Below the pieces are notes generated by a model. It searched no databases and had not been told where the DNA came from. It worked only from the letters and a program-made list of their open reading frames with translations. Made by a program: the position numbers and the translations under genes. A stretch of DNA of 64,000 bases from Coriaria nepalensis (lineage: Eukaryota > Streptophyta > Magnoliopsida > Cucurbitales > Coriariaceae). Below are positions 52,746-64,000 of the stretch, piece by piece; position 1 is the stretch's first letter, and every line of letters begins with the position of its first letter. Where the stretch lies: assembly GCA_027186245.1 (NCBI GenBank), contig CP114492.1:9948501-10012500 (forward strand). Reading direction: 5' to 3'.

Positions 52746-55535
52746 ATGCTAAAGCCCCTTAAACCTCCTCCTCGAGCTCACCACCTTCTTCGTACACTCT
52801 TCTCTTCAGTATACGGGGCCCACCATTCCCTCAGATTCTCCTCCAAACACGACGTCTCCTCCTCGTCTCCACCCTCTCCGTATGCAGATGATTCTTCGAA
52901 GCTGGTTTTTTACATTTCTGACATTCTTTGCGATCCCAAATGGGAAAAGAGTTCAGAACTCTTGCGCTTGAGTCCTAAGCTCAAACCTTATCACGTATCG
53001 AGAATCCTACAAATCCACAACAACACGGACTCGGCTTTGCGATTCTTCTATTGGGTTTCTAAGAGCCGTTTTTACAAGCATGATTTGAGCTGCTTCATCT
53101 CGATGCTAAACCGGTTAGTTCGAGAGAAGATTTTTGCACCGGCCGATCATGTGAGGATCCTGATGATCAAATCTTGTCGAAACGAGGCGGATATTAACCG
53201 GGTGATTCAGTATTTGGATGAGGTTAGTTCAAAAACTGGTTTTGGTTTCACTCTGTACAGTTACAATACGCTTTTGATTCAGTTGGGCAAGTTTGAGATG
53301 GTAGGGTTAGCTCAAAATTTGTACACCCAGATGTTGAATAGTGGGATTAGACCGAGCTTAGTGACATTTAATACTATTATCAATACATTGTGTAAGAAGG
53401 GAAAAGTTAAAGAGGCAGAGGTGGTTTTTAGTAGGATTTTTGAGTATGCTATGTGTCCGGATGTTTTTACTTATACGTCCTTCATTCTAGGGCATTGTAG
53501 GAATCGTAATTTAGATTCTTCATTTGAGGTTTTCAATCGGATGTTGAAGGAAGGGTGTGATCCCAATTCAGTCACTTATTCAACCCTTATTAATGGCCTT
53601 TGCAATGAAGGGAGGTTAAATGAAGCAATTGATATGCTCAAAGAAATGAAGGAGAAAGGGATTGAATCCACAGTACATACATTTACTGTTCCGATAGTTT
53701 CTTTATGTGAGGTGGGGCGTGTTCATGAGGCAATGGAGCTTCTAATGAGTATGAGAAAGAGGGGTTGTAGTCCAAATGTTCATACGTTTACGGCATTGAT
53801 TAGTGGGTTATCTCGAGTGGGAAAAATTCAAGTTGCAATTGGGTTGTATCATAAGATGTTGAACATCAGTTTGGTTCCAAATACAGTTACATACAATGCA
53901 TTGATCTATGAATTGTGTTCGGCAGGAAGATTCGACAGTGCTTTAAGGATTTTTCATTGGATGGAGAGAAATGGTAACTGGACGAATACACAAACGTATA
54001 ATGAAGTCATGAAGGGGTTTTGCCTGAAGGGTGAGATTCAGAAAGCAATGATACTTTTTGACAAAATGCTAAAAAAAAGTCTCTCTCCAACTGTAATTAC
54101 CTATAATACCCTAATTGATGGATTTGTCAAGGTGGGAAATATGAACAATGCCTTGAGGTTGTTGGCTATGATAAAGGAGAGTAGATGTGAACCGGATGAA
54201 TGGACTTATACTGGACTTATTTCTGGGTTTTCTAAAGGCGGGAAAATGGACAGTGCACTTTTGCTTTTTAATGAAATGGTGGAAAGGGGTATTGCTCCGA
54301 ATCAAGTTACCTACACTTCTATAATTGATGGTTATTGTACAAAGGGGGAAGTAGATATTGCCTTATCTTTCTTTGATAGAATGGAGGAAAGTTGCTGCTG
54401 TCCTTGTATTGAAACCCACAATGCCATTATAAGTGGTTTATCCAAAGCTAATCGGATTTCTGAGGCTGAAAAGTTATGTAATAAAATGTCAAAGCAAGGT
54501 CTAACCCCAAACGTTATTACCTATACGTCATTGATTGATGGGCTCTGCACGAACGGTAGGACCGATCTAGCATTCAAGATTTTCCATGAAATGGAAAAAC
54601 AAAATTGTTTGCCAAACTTGTATACTTATAGCTCCTTAATTTATGGGTTGTGTAATGAGGGCAAGGCTGATAATGCGGAAAGGTTACTCGAAGAAATGGA
54701 GGGAAAAGGATTTACACCGGACGAAATAACATTTACCTCACTCATTGATGGTTTTGTGATGCTTGGTAGACTCGACCATGCTTTTTCTTGTCTCAGAAGA
54801 ATGGTTGATTTGGGCTGCAAGCCCACTTACAGAACTTTTAGTGTGTTGCTAAAAGGGTTGCATAAGGAAAGCCAGTTGCTTATTGGAAATGCCATAGCCC
54901 AAAGAGAAGTGGTCTATAGTTGCAACTTAGATGAGAGGTATAGCAATTCTAATACATTGTCTATCCTCTTGGCTAGGTTGTCCTACCATGGATACAAACC
55001 AACTGTTGATACTTTCACTACATTAGTGAGAGGATTGTGTAGAGAAGGGAGATGTATAGAAGCATTTCAACTTGTGAAAAGCATGAAAGAGGAGAAAGGG
55101 TTGTGTCCGAATGAAGAGATCTATCAATATTTATTAGTGAGTTTGTGTACGAACTTAGAAGTGGAATCAGCTTTGAAAATCTTCAACTCAATGACAACAA
55201 GAGGGTTTCAGCCTACATTGTGGGCTTATAAGGCACTTATTTTTGCCCTATGCCGGAAAAGTCGAGGGCAAGAAGCTCAAACTTTGTTTGAGAACATGCT
55301 CAAGAGAGGTTGGAACGATGATGAGATTGTTTGGACAGTATTGATTGATGGGTTACTCAAGGAGGGAGAGTTAGACATGTGCATGAAGCTTCTCCACTTT
55401 ATGGAGTCTAGAAATTGCAATCTGAATTTCCAGACATATGTTATCTTGGCCAGCGAATTGTCCAAATTGGACAAGTCGGTCGAGGTATCTCAAATTACTG
55501 ACAAATTGAGAGTTTTAGGGGATGACAATCATTGA
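52746..55535 (+). CDS. P-class pentatricopeptide repeat protein (about 20 repeats)
   Basis: An intronless gene of 929 residues. The N-terminus is basic and Ser/Arg-rich (LRTLFSSVYGAHHSLRFSSK), as in mitochondrial targeting peptides. About 20 canonical 35-residue PPRs run from about residue 165 to 890, for example SLVTFNTIINTLCKKGKVKE, NSVTYSTLINGLCNEGRLNE and NVITYTSLIDGLCTNGRTDL. No E or DYW domain follows. The overall layout resembles Arabidopsis At5g65560-type proteins. P-class PPRs stabilise, process or help translate organelle RNAs; the target is not known. The repeat code positions look well preserved, so it is likely functional. Confidence 0.92.
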   Translation: MLKPLKPPPRAHHLLRTLFSSVYGAHHSLRFSSKHDVSSSSPPSPYADDSSKLVFYISDILCDPKWEKSSELLRLSPKLKPYHVSRILQIHNNTDSALRFFYWVSKSRFYKHDLSCFISMLNRLVREKIFAPADHVRILMIKSCRNEADINRVIQYLDEVSSKTGFGFTLYSYNTLLIQLGKFEMVGLAQNLYTQMLNSGIRPSLVTFNTIINTLCKKGKVKEAEVVFSRIFEYAMCPDVFTYTSFILGHCRNRNLDSSFEVFNRMLKEGCDPNSVTYSTLINGLCNEGRLNEAIDMLKEMKEKGIESTVHTFTVPIVSLCEVGRVHEAMELLMSMRKRGCSPNVHTFTALISGLSRVGKIQVAIGLYHKMLNISLVPNTVTYNALIYELCSAGRFDSALRIFHWMERNGNWTNTQTYNEVMKGFCLKGEIQKAMILFDKMLKKSLSPTVITYNTLIDGFVKVGNMNNALRLLAMIKESRCEPDEWTYTGLISGFSKGGKMDSALLLFNEMVERGIAPNQVTYTSIIDGYCTKGEVDIALSFFDRMEESCCCPCIETHNAIISGLSKANRISEAEKLCNKMSKQGLTPNVITYTSLIDGLCTNGRTDLAFKIFHEMEKQNCLPNLYTYSSLIYGLCNEGKADNAERLLEEMEGKGFTPDEITFTSLIDGFVMLGRLDHAFSCLRRMVDLGCKPTYRTFSVLLKGLHKESQLLIGNAIAQREVVYSCNLDERYSNSNTLSILLARLSYHGYKPTVDTFTTLVRGLCREGRCIEAFQLVKSMKEEKGLCPNEEIYQYLLVSLCTNLEVESALKIFNSMTTRGFQPTLWAYKALIFALCRKSRGQEAQTLFENMLKRGWNDDEIVWTVLIDGLLKEGELDMCMKLLHFMESRNCNLNFQTYVILASELSKLDKSVEVSQITDKLRVLGDDNH

Positions 55536-56589
55536 TTGAAGCAATGAAAGCTCCCTCTTATTCGAACAAACAGAATTGATGGCTGTCCTGTGTAAACCGA
55601 GTCCAGTAGTTCAAATTAAAGGTAAGCCGATGTAGTTGTTTTTCTTAAAACCATTACTAATTCTAGTATCTCATTTACATGGCTGATTTTTCCTCTTCAC
55701 TTGCAGGTGAACTGCCGCCTCCCTTCCGACTGTTAAAAGCTCTCCCTAAGGTTTTATATTCCACTCGCTTATAATTTGGTTGAAAACTGGGAAATTTGAG
55801 GGTTTTGTGCACCTTTTTTTTGCAGGGTCGAGTATTGAGTAAGCCATTGTTACTAACCACGGAGCTTTACACTTGATTACCTTCTCAATTACCATGATAA
55901 GAGAAGATGAACATATATTTCTGTTTGGTACACCTTATTTAACACCTACATCAAATAAATTTGTTGTAATAATAACTCATCAAAATTCTTGATTCTTTGT
56001 ATTCATTCTTGGGTGAGATGCAAATTGCCACCCGATTAATAAGCCGAATACTATCTTGTACTATGAAAACGCACTCGAAACCACCGTGAAGTATTGAACA
56101 TGTGTAGAGAACCGCCACCTTGTTGATTAGCCATGACAGTTAAATTTTCTTGATATTTTCGAAAAGTTAATTAAAAGGTTTTTTCGTTTTTTTTTGTTTT
56201 ATGTTTCTTCGTTGTACCACCTTATCTTCTCCAAACACATCCTTCCATCTCCGGTCGCTGTCACTCTTCCTTTGCCGCAGCGGTACCCTGCCTTTGCCGC
56301 TCTTCTCTCTCCTCTTTTTCTTATACATTCCCTTCAACAAAGTTTGCACAACCGACGCGTCGTTTTTCGTCTTGGGCACCCGCGCTATTACTCGCTCCCA
56401 CCAAAATGACCAAACTACCCAAATGGCTGGAATATACGGAAATGCCCCTATCTTCTCCAGAACCTTCCCAAACACCATTTCTCTCTCCCTGCAAAAACCC
56501 TACTAAAACCCTACTCCCTTCGACCAGCTCTCTTCTAACCAGAGAACTTTTCTGCTCGTCATCCCTTCTACGCCGATTGCTTCTTCACT
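55536..56589. other. PPR 3' UTR, intergenic DNA and HSP90 promoter/5' UTR
   Basis: The 3' UTR of the PPR gene may contain splice-like signals near 55620-55705. AT-rich DNA follows, then a CT-rich 5' UTR-like block from about 56220 to the HSP90 ATG. Short open frames there do not look coding. No clear heat-shock element (nGAAnnTTCn array) was seen. Confidence 0.45.
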
Positions 56590-59500
56590 ATGCACAAGCT
56601 CTCAAGGCGCTCCGTCTCCTCTATCCTGCGCACCGGCAGCGCACGTTATCACAGAAATGCTGCTGCTACTGCCGCGGCTCCTGTCACCAGCTCATCTCCC
56701 TTCAGTGATCCCGTATGCTCTCTAAATCTTCTTCTTTTTATTTTTCGTTTGAGGGTGAAGAAATGCGTTTCAAAACTTTTCATATCTGTGAAATTTATTT
56801 GTTTGATGATGTCCAGGTGAGAGAAACTGATTCCAATGTCAGATGGTACTCATCGCTTACAAATGGGAGGTTTAACGCAACCAATCCTGCAGCCCAATTA
56901 CAATTGCAAAATGGCGTGTTCCTGGGAAAGCGATTCGATTCAACTGCTACAGCTTCTGCTTCTGATTCGTCAGCAGCTCCTCCAGTTGAGAAACATGAGT
57001 ATCAAGCAGAGGTACGCCACTTGGAAGTTGATGAATTTTGAGTTCTTAACACCGTCTTCCGCTCGTTTGAGCTTTCCCTGTGTCTTTTTCTTGATTGTAG
57101 GTCAGTCGTCTCATGGACCTTATCGTTAACAGTTTGTACAGCAACAAGGAGGTGTTTCTAAGGGAACTTATTAGGTATTTTATTGCTTTGCTGATGATTA
57201 TTCCTCACTATTGATTTTGGTATATATGAATTGGACTAGGGTAATTTGCTCATCTCTTTATGCTTACAGCAATGCAAGCGATGCGTTGGACAAGCTGCGT
57301 TTCCTGAGTGTCACAGAACCTGAGTTGTTGAAGGATGGAATTGACCTTGACATACGTATTCATACTGATAAGGACAATGGGATTATAACCATAACGTATG
57401 CCTTATTACCTTACACCACTGTTATGGCTGATATGTTTCCTCCACAGAAAGGGACTGCAACTCTTTTTTTCTATTTTTTTTTCTGTGCCCAAAAAAGGGA
57501 CCGCAGTTCACTTCTGCTGTTTTCTGCAGTGATTCTGGGATTGGCATGACTAGGCAAGATCTTATTGAATGTCTTGGAACTATTGCACAGAGTGGAACTG
57601 CTAAATTTTTGAAGGCATTGAAGGTACATGTTCAAACAGATTTAGTTCCTAATTCATGATGTCTTTTATACTAAGGCTCCATTTTATACTTGGATTGTAT
57701 CTTTCCACAGGACAGCAAGGATTCTGGTGGTGACAACAATTTAATTGGACAATTTGGTGTGGGATTTTATTCAGCATTCCTGGTTGCTGATCGGGTATCT
57801 CATTTCTTAAGACTTCAAACTGTATTTTCATTTCATGTAACAAGTCATACAAGGGCTTGTTCTTTCCATAATTATGTCTCTTTATTATTATTTCCCCCCT
57901 TTCTCTCTCTGAAGGTGATTGTCTCAACCAAGAGCCCCAAATCTGAAAAACAATATGTATGGGAAGGTGAGGCCAATGCTAGTTCTTATACCATACGTGA
58001 AGAGACTGATCCTGAGCAGCTCCTTCCCAGAGGAACTCGCCTTTCTTTGCACCTTAAAGTTAGTGAACAAAAACTATTTTCCTACTTAACTATTCACTCG
58101 TTTAAATCTTCAAGCTAACATGGTGATTCTGTTCTGTCCACTCTCAGCGTGATGACAAGGGTTTCGCTCATCCAGAGAATGTTCAGAAGCTTGTGAAAAA
58201 CTATTCACAATTTGTTTCATTCCCAATATATACATGGCAGGAAAAGGGACTTACTAAAGAGGTATGGCATGTATTTTAGTTTTCATCGAATAACCAATAC
58301 AGCTTTAGCCTGCTTCTGGGCATCTCTCTCTCTCTGTCTCTCTCTGAAGTAATTTCGACTTCTTATTCTGTTTTTCAGGTGGAGGTAGATGAAGATCCAT
58401 CTGAAGCAAAGAACGATGAACAAGATGAAAAGACTGAGGTACCTTATCTCTTTAGAATGATTTTAGATTTCTTGTTAGAGGAAGAATGCATGCATACTTA
58501 TACCATATCATTTCTCAGAAGAAGAAGAAAACAAAAACTGTTGTGGAGAAGTACTGGGACTGGGAACTTACAAATGAGACACAACCAATATGGGCAAGTC
58601 TTTGAATTTCATTGTTTTCATGTCAACTACCCTTAATTGGTTGTTGCCTTTAAGGAATTGAAATATCTATATTGTGAGACCTGCAGCTACGCAACCCAAA
58701 GGAAGTCACGACTGAAGACTACAATGAATTCTACAAGAAAACTTTTAATGAATACCTGGAGCCACTAGCCTCTTCACACTTTACAACAGAGGTAGAACTG
58801 TTGTTAAAACTTTTCATGAGTAACTTTAAACTATAAACTCGTTACTTGAAAGAAGATTTGATTTGATAATCCTAAGATGTAATAATGTCACGAATGTCCA
58901 TTTTATAGGGGGAGGTGGAATTTAGGTCTATACTTTATGTTCCAGCTGTTACTCCCATGGGAAAGGATGACGTAGTCAATCCTAAGACTAAAAATATAAG
59001 GCTCTATGTGAAGAGAGTATTCATTTCAGATGACTTCGATGGAGAACTGGTAAGAAGTAAACATATCTAAATGAGAATACTTAATAAATTGAGGTTCTTT
59101 TATGTGATAATGTTTCTTTCTCTCTCGCCCTTGGCTTTAATAGTTCCCACGATATTTAAGCTTTGTCAAAGGTGTTGTCGATTCAAATGACCTTCCCCTA
59201 AATGTCTCAAGGGAAATCCTTCAAGAAAGTCGCATAGTAAGTACCTAAAATATGTGCTCATTCTTCTGTCACTTTTCTGTTTCATCCTTTTGTGGAAATT
59301 GATCTTTCATCTGTGCTTTGTCTATAGGTAAGGATCATGAGGAAACGTTTAGTGCGAAAGGCCTTTGACATGATTCTGGGAATATCTCTGAGTGAAAACA
59401 GAGAAGTATGGTTTTTTTTTTTTTTTTTTTTTTTTACTCCTTTTTTACTGCCTTTTCTTGTTCTAAACGCCTGTTTTTTGAAAGCATTAAAATTTTGAGA

Positions 59501-60919
59501 GTAAAGAATGTGCTTTTGGTTTTTTCCAAACTTAAATTTCTCTGTACCAATTGTTGTAGGATTATGAAAAATTCTGGGACAACTTCGGGAAATATTTGAA
59601 GCTGGGTTGTATTGAAGACCGTGACAACCACAAACGGATTGCTCCATTGCTTCGGTTTTTCTCTTCCCAGAGTGAGGATGTCATGATCAGCTTGGATGAA
59701 TATGTTGAGAACATGAAAGCTGAGCAGAAGGACATATATTATATTGCTGCTGACAGTGTAACAAGTGCTAGGAATACACCTTTCCTGGAGAGACTTCTTG
59801 AAAAGGGTCTTGAAGTATGTGGAAACTATGTTCCTTGTGCAACTGGTGCTTGAAATAATATTTTCTTCTCATATTTGCCTGTAATGCTAATATGGTTTCA
59901 CTTTCAATTGCTACAGGTGCTGTACTTAGTTGATCCTATTGATGAGGTTGCCATCCAAAACTTGAAATCATACAAGGAGAAATTTTTTATTGATATTAGC
60001 AAGGAAGATTTGGATTTAGGTAAGATTCAGTTTTCAAAGTCTTCCTCTGACTCTCCATTCCTGTCTTCATCTGCCGAAAGGGGTTAAGTATTAACCTTCT
60101 GCTCTTCCAGGTGACAAGAATGAGGAGAAAGAAAAGGAGATGAAGCAGGAATTTGGCCAAACGTGTGATTGGATTAAGAAGCGTTTGGGTGACAAAGTTG
60201 CCAGTGTGCAAATTTCAAGCCGTTTGAGCTCCTCGCCCTGTGTTCTCGTGTCTGGAAAGTTTGGTTGGTCTGCCAATATGGAGAGGTAAGAGTCCTCTGC
60301 TTTGCAGAGTGCCAAGTTGCAAACATTTTTACATGAATTTCTCTAACAGCGTCATCAACCCAATTGAACTTTTGTAGGCTTATGAAGTCACAAACTGTAG
60401 GCGATACCACTAGCTTGGAGTTCATGAGAGGCAGAAGGGTGTTTGAGATTAACCCTGAACACCCAATCATTAAGAACTTGAATGTATGTAAAATTTTTAA
60501 ATCGTCTCTATTTCTCTCTGATTTGCAGCTTGAATAATGTCAGTTTTAATTATTCTGCAGGCTGTAAGCACAAGTAACCCTGATGATGAAGATGCTCTTA
60601 GAGCCATTGATCTCTTATATGATGCTGCATTGGTTTCCAGCGGCTTTACCGTGAGTAACTATCACTAACATAGTGCGATAGATATCATTTTCTTTCAGAT
60701 TAATGACTTGATAGCTAATTCATTCATCATTCACTTTGTTGATTGCAGCCTGAGAATCCAGCAGAGCTTGGTGGGAAGATATACGAGATGATGTCCAGCA
60801 CCCTTTCTGGAAAATGGTCAACAGGCAACGAGTCTCAGCAGCATCAAGGCCAGCCTAAGCACCCAGAAACGTTAGAAGCCGAGGTGGTTGAACCAGTCGA
60901 AGCCGGTAATCAGAAATGA
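56590..60919 (+). CDS. HSP90-6: Mitochondrial HSP90 (TRAP1-type, Arabidopsis HSP90-6-like)
   Basis: Twenty exons give 801 residues in phase: 56590-56712, 56817-57011, 57101-57174, 57270-57395, 57530-57623, 57711-57794, 57915-58058, 58148-58261, 58379-58438, 58519-58593, 58687-58791, 58909-59049, 59144-59236, 59328-59405, 59560-59814, 59917-60019, 60111-60285, 60378-60483, 60561-60650 and 60749-60919. The Arg- and Ser-rich N-terminus ([20 protein letters not shown]) fits a mitochondrial presequence. The ATP pocket has [22 protein letters not shown] and [15 protein letters not shown]. The middle domain ([35 protein letters not shown]) and C-terminal dimer domain follow. It lacks MEEVD and KDEL tails, as expected for an organellar form. 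Intron 10 is GC-AG. Confidence 0.95.
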
Positions 60920-61500
60920 GGAGCACGAATGAGATGATTCTTCATGATTCTATGTGCTTGAAAAGCTGACATTAGGCTCATATCATATACAGTAGATTTT
61001 GGAGTTGTGTTTGATTTTAGGCAGGATGAGTGGTTTGAGGTCTACTTATTCTTAAATATGTTGTTATAAAACAAATGCCTTTGAGCTTGTTATTAGCGCA
61101 TGTGAATTGTCTCTTTGTTTTTTGTTTTTTTTCCCCTTTTGTGGGGGGGGGGGGGGGGGGGTGAAATCTCGTTTATCGATCCGCGATTAAGAAATTAAAT
61201 TAAGGGGAAAAAATCTATTTAAATGTCTTATTTAAACAATAAACTACTTATAAGTTTTCTATATAAGAGGGCCTTATTATCATTTTATTTAAAAAAAAAT
61301 ACATATATTACTAAAACATCTTTACTAAAAACCTTGACGATGGTTAAGTAATAGTCCTCCTACGTCATTTATTTTTAGGGTGATTAATTTTTAATCCATC
61401 TCGAGCTTGAATTGATGGTTTCCATTTCAAAATCTGTATTTCTGTGATATCAAAATAAGAAATTGTGATTGTTGACATATAGGTAAAACTCACCCCATAA
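60920..61500. other. HSP90 3' flank with poly-G tract
   Basis: 3' UTR of HSP90, then AT-rich intergenic DNA. A run of 19 G lies at 61143-61161 after a T/C-rich stretch. No gene was seen. Confidence 0.5.
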
Positions 61501-61509
61501 CAGTTAGGG

Positions 61510-62661
61510 ATGTTTAGAGATATTTGTCTAAGCCACTTTCTTGATGTGATGGTTGATCTCAAAAATTTTAGCCAAACAATAAACTTTTTCATTCTCCTAT
61601 ATGGTGAGGGCAAGAATAAGCATGAGTTGTGGTTAAAGCAACACATAAAGTATATGCAGTTCAATCTGGGGGAGTTTGTAATGGTGATAAGGTTGAAATA
61701 TTATGACTATCCTCCTAACTACATTATTAGGTAGATAGAAAAAGTGGACAACACGTTGATGAAGTATCTTGGTGGGAAGAAGATCACCAAAGTTTCAGAG
61801 CTTGTACGAATATTCATAAGCGATGTTCCCCCATGAAAGATGGAGGATAATGAAATTGTAAAGATGATTGTTGTCTACTTTATTAAGGCAGTCATCCGGG
61901 CTCAAGAGATGAGGAATAAGATTCAGTTATTTATATTGACCATAACTAATAATTTGCACCGATTATCCCAATACCCATTGGGTAGATTGAGTTTTGAGGC
62001 TACTATTTAGTCCCTTAAGATGAAGTTCATTGCACATAGAGACCGTCTGAAGGAGTCAAATGAGAAGGATAAAGAGGAAACATATTTCTTATACGGGTTT
62101 ACGTTCGTTTTACAGGTTAAACTTTCTATTTTAATTTTGTTATTTGACTTTCATTTTGTTGAACTTAATTTTATGTTTGCTAATCCATTTATTACTATAC
62201 ATGTATTTGGATACGAAGTCATTCCTTATCTTAGAAAGTGAGTTGCAATACGAGATGAAGAGAATCTCATGTCTCGGATTTCAAGATAGTCATCCATTGA
62301 CTCGCATGTTAGTTACGAAAATGTTGAGAAGTGGACAAGGAAACAACATGTAAGCCTTTCTTTTATTTAATTAATTAAACTATTTTACTTCATTTTGATT
62401 AAATATTGAAATTTAACTGATTTTGATTTTCATTTAATACAGTTTGTCGTTCTTGAAATCTTGAAACCAATTAAGGAAGAAGCAGCTAAGAAGTATTTAA
62501 GGACTCTAGAAGTTTTTCCGAATGAGGGCAATGAAGCGGTGAATATGTTGACTAGGGTATTGGAGGAAGAAGAAGCACAAGTAGAAGAAGTGGAAATAGA
62601 AGAAGAAGCGGAAGGGAAATCGAAAACAGTAATGAAGCTAAGCGAAACAATTTCAATCTAG
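61510..62661 (+). pseudogene. DUF1985-like, transposon-derived gene fragment
   Basis: The frames read FRDICLSHFLDVMVDLKNF and then MQFNLGEFVMVIRLKYYDYP. This resembles the DUF1985 core (roughly F..HFL ... RF...EF...TGLKC) found next to Ulp1-type proteases in plant Mutator-like elements. Further on, LSQYPLGRLSFEATI, TYFLYGFTFVLQ and, after an intron-like gap, FGYEVIPYLRK match the next conserved blocks of the same proteins. A Glu-rich tail ends at 62661. In-frame stops occur near 61734, 61834 and 62008. No transposase or protease domain is visible, and terminal repeats were not found. Confidence 0.55.
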
Positions 62662-64000
62662 AGAAAAGATAAAGGCTTTTTTTAAGGGTTTTTTTAGAGA
62701 AGGTTGAGACGATGTTCAGAAAGCTGATAAATGATATGAACAATTGGATGGATGAGATGAATAATTAGAGATATAAGAGGTGAGATGGATCCAACGATAT
62801 TACCTAAATATTTGCCTTCATCAGTCACGTCTCCGTTTGTCCATCACTATGACTCCCTAACATCACCTCAATATGTTGTGCTTAGTCTCTTCATCATCAT
62901 CATCAACCTCATCTTCATCTCATCCTCATCCTTGTTGTGATATCCGTCACTACTTTAATCATACTTAAATAAATCATCATGACTATTAACAATCACCTCG
63001 AATATGTCACTCCTATAATTATTAGAAATATTATTAAGATTACGTACATTGCCTCTTGAAATTCATGATTATTATCTGCATAAGCAGATATGTCACTCCA
63101 ATAAATATCATGAATATTAGATAATTGGCGACCCTCTTCACTACATGGTTTTTTCCCCATCTTCGAAAGCAATTTAATATACAGTGGAGAATTTTCTTCT
63201 ATAGATAGGAAGTGTTGGAAAAATTTATTCATATTTTGGTTATTTTTTATATATAACAATGAAGTTAACAATTAACTCTCTGATTTGTATGATAGTTGCA
63301 AACTAAAATAATTACCATCAACATCGATAGAATCATATACGACCTCCAGTATGTGGTTATAAATGATATTAGATTCCACAGAATTCCAGTAGATCCCTTA
63401 CTTCTATTCGAATGCAAATACCGTGAATTGTTTTTGTCATTTGGGTTCATATTTTCAATTCACCATCAAAGCATATCATTACAAATAAAGAGTTTATTTA
63501 TACATAATTAAAATAAATGAGAATTATTACTCGTAATTAAAAAGAAGAAAAAATATAAATTATTTGTTGGCTCGACTTACCTGATGTCTTAATAGGTCAC
63601 CATGCCATCGAGCCATCAAGCCATCGAGCAAAAAAGTCTTTGAGTACGAGCATCAAGTGCTAGATAAATAATTCAGTTTTATCACAAGACAAACATAATA
63701 TAAAGTAAAAAATATATTTTCATTTTAATTATGATAATCAATTAGCCATTAAAAAAAGATCTATACTGATTCAAAATCAGGTTCGAGCTCTATTCTTATA
63801 AGATTCTAAAGTTTGCCGATAAAATAAGTAGAGGAAATCGAATTATAATCAATCAAGAACACAAAAATAAAAGGATAAAAAATATAATTTAGAACAGTAC
63901 GTACTGTTCTATGGAAATGAAGATAGTTCGTAATTTTAATATTTTCTTATTATTAGAGAATAAATTTTTTATATGGGCCCTTAGCTAATAGACCCTAAAA
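62662..64000. other. AT-rich intergenic region to the window end
   Basis: I see no supported gene. A short tandem of gccatcgagccatcaagcc units lies at 63604-63629, and tca/atc triplet-rich DNA lies near 62890-62935. The short open frames on both strands have no recognisable motif. Confidence 0.45.

Noticed and set aside
56194..56708. Plus-strand open frames of about 70-100 codons before HSP90
   Set aside because: They fall in the CT-rich 5' UTR and overlap the HSP90 start in other frames. The Ser/Leu/Pro/Thr-rich text follows from pyrimidine richness.
1..64000. tRNA, rRNA, CRISPR or bacterial-type operon features
   Set aside because: I scanned by eye for cloverleaf and regularly spaced repeat patterns and found none. 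Gene structure throughout is that of a plant nuclear genome.

Overview
The window is nuclear DNA of a flowering plant, most likely a core eudicot. It carries LHCB2, two PPR genes, an SLY1/SNE-type F-box gene and a DUF3444 J-protein, its introns are short and AT-rich, and Copia, Gypsy-like and hAT debris separates the genes. I cannot name the species from the sequence.

Left part (1-18.6 kb): a cluster of receptor-like proteins (extracellular LRRs, one membrane segment, no kinase) of the Cf-9/Ve disease-resistance class. Two copies are intact (6125-9130 and 10994-13573). A third (15820-18553) is full length but broken by at least eight lesions. A fourth (4468-4806) is a stub lying directly against a Copia 3' LTR. 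The same 5' flanking module recurs at least four times, twice with no gene behind it. Two antisense fragments of a transcriptional adaptor ADA2 gene travel with the cluster (4808-5351 and 13690-13781). The first 4.5 kb is a decayed Copia element, apparently interrupted by a Gypsy-like LTR.

Middle part (19-40 kb): housekeeping genes. These are a SNEEZY-like F-box gene, a J-domain/DUF3444 protein, a damaged TMEM256/DUF423 gene whose last exon is joined to a palindromic element, a hAT deletion derivative, VPS11 (five exons), a small SAM-domain gene on the minus strand, and NUP133 (eight exons) divergent from it. A second, heavily mutated Copia element fills 40.2-44.4 kb.

Right part (45-64 kb): a two-exon gene with the full layout of a plasma-membrane P2B Ca2+-ATPase (ACA12/13 type). 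Nearly every catalytic and Ca2+-binding motif is replaced, yet the reading frame is open for 978 codons. It is followed by LHCB2, a divergent pair of PPR genes (DYW class on minus, P class on plus), a 20-exon mitochondrial HSP90, and a transposon-derived DUF1985 fragment.

The two most unusual items are the apparently catalytically dead Ca2+-ATPase homologue and the RLP cluster carrying duplicated ADA2 fragments. I saw no operon-like, CRISPR or organellar feature. Exon limits were placed by hand from GT/AG sites and reading phase.
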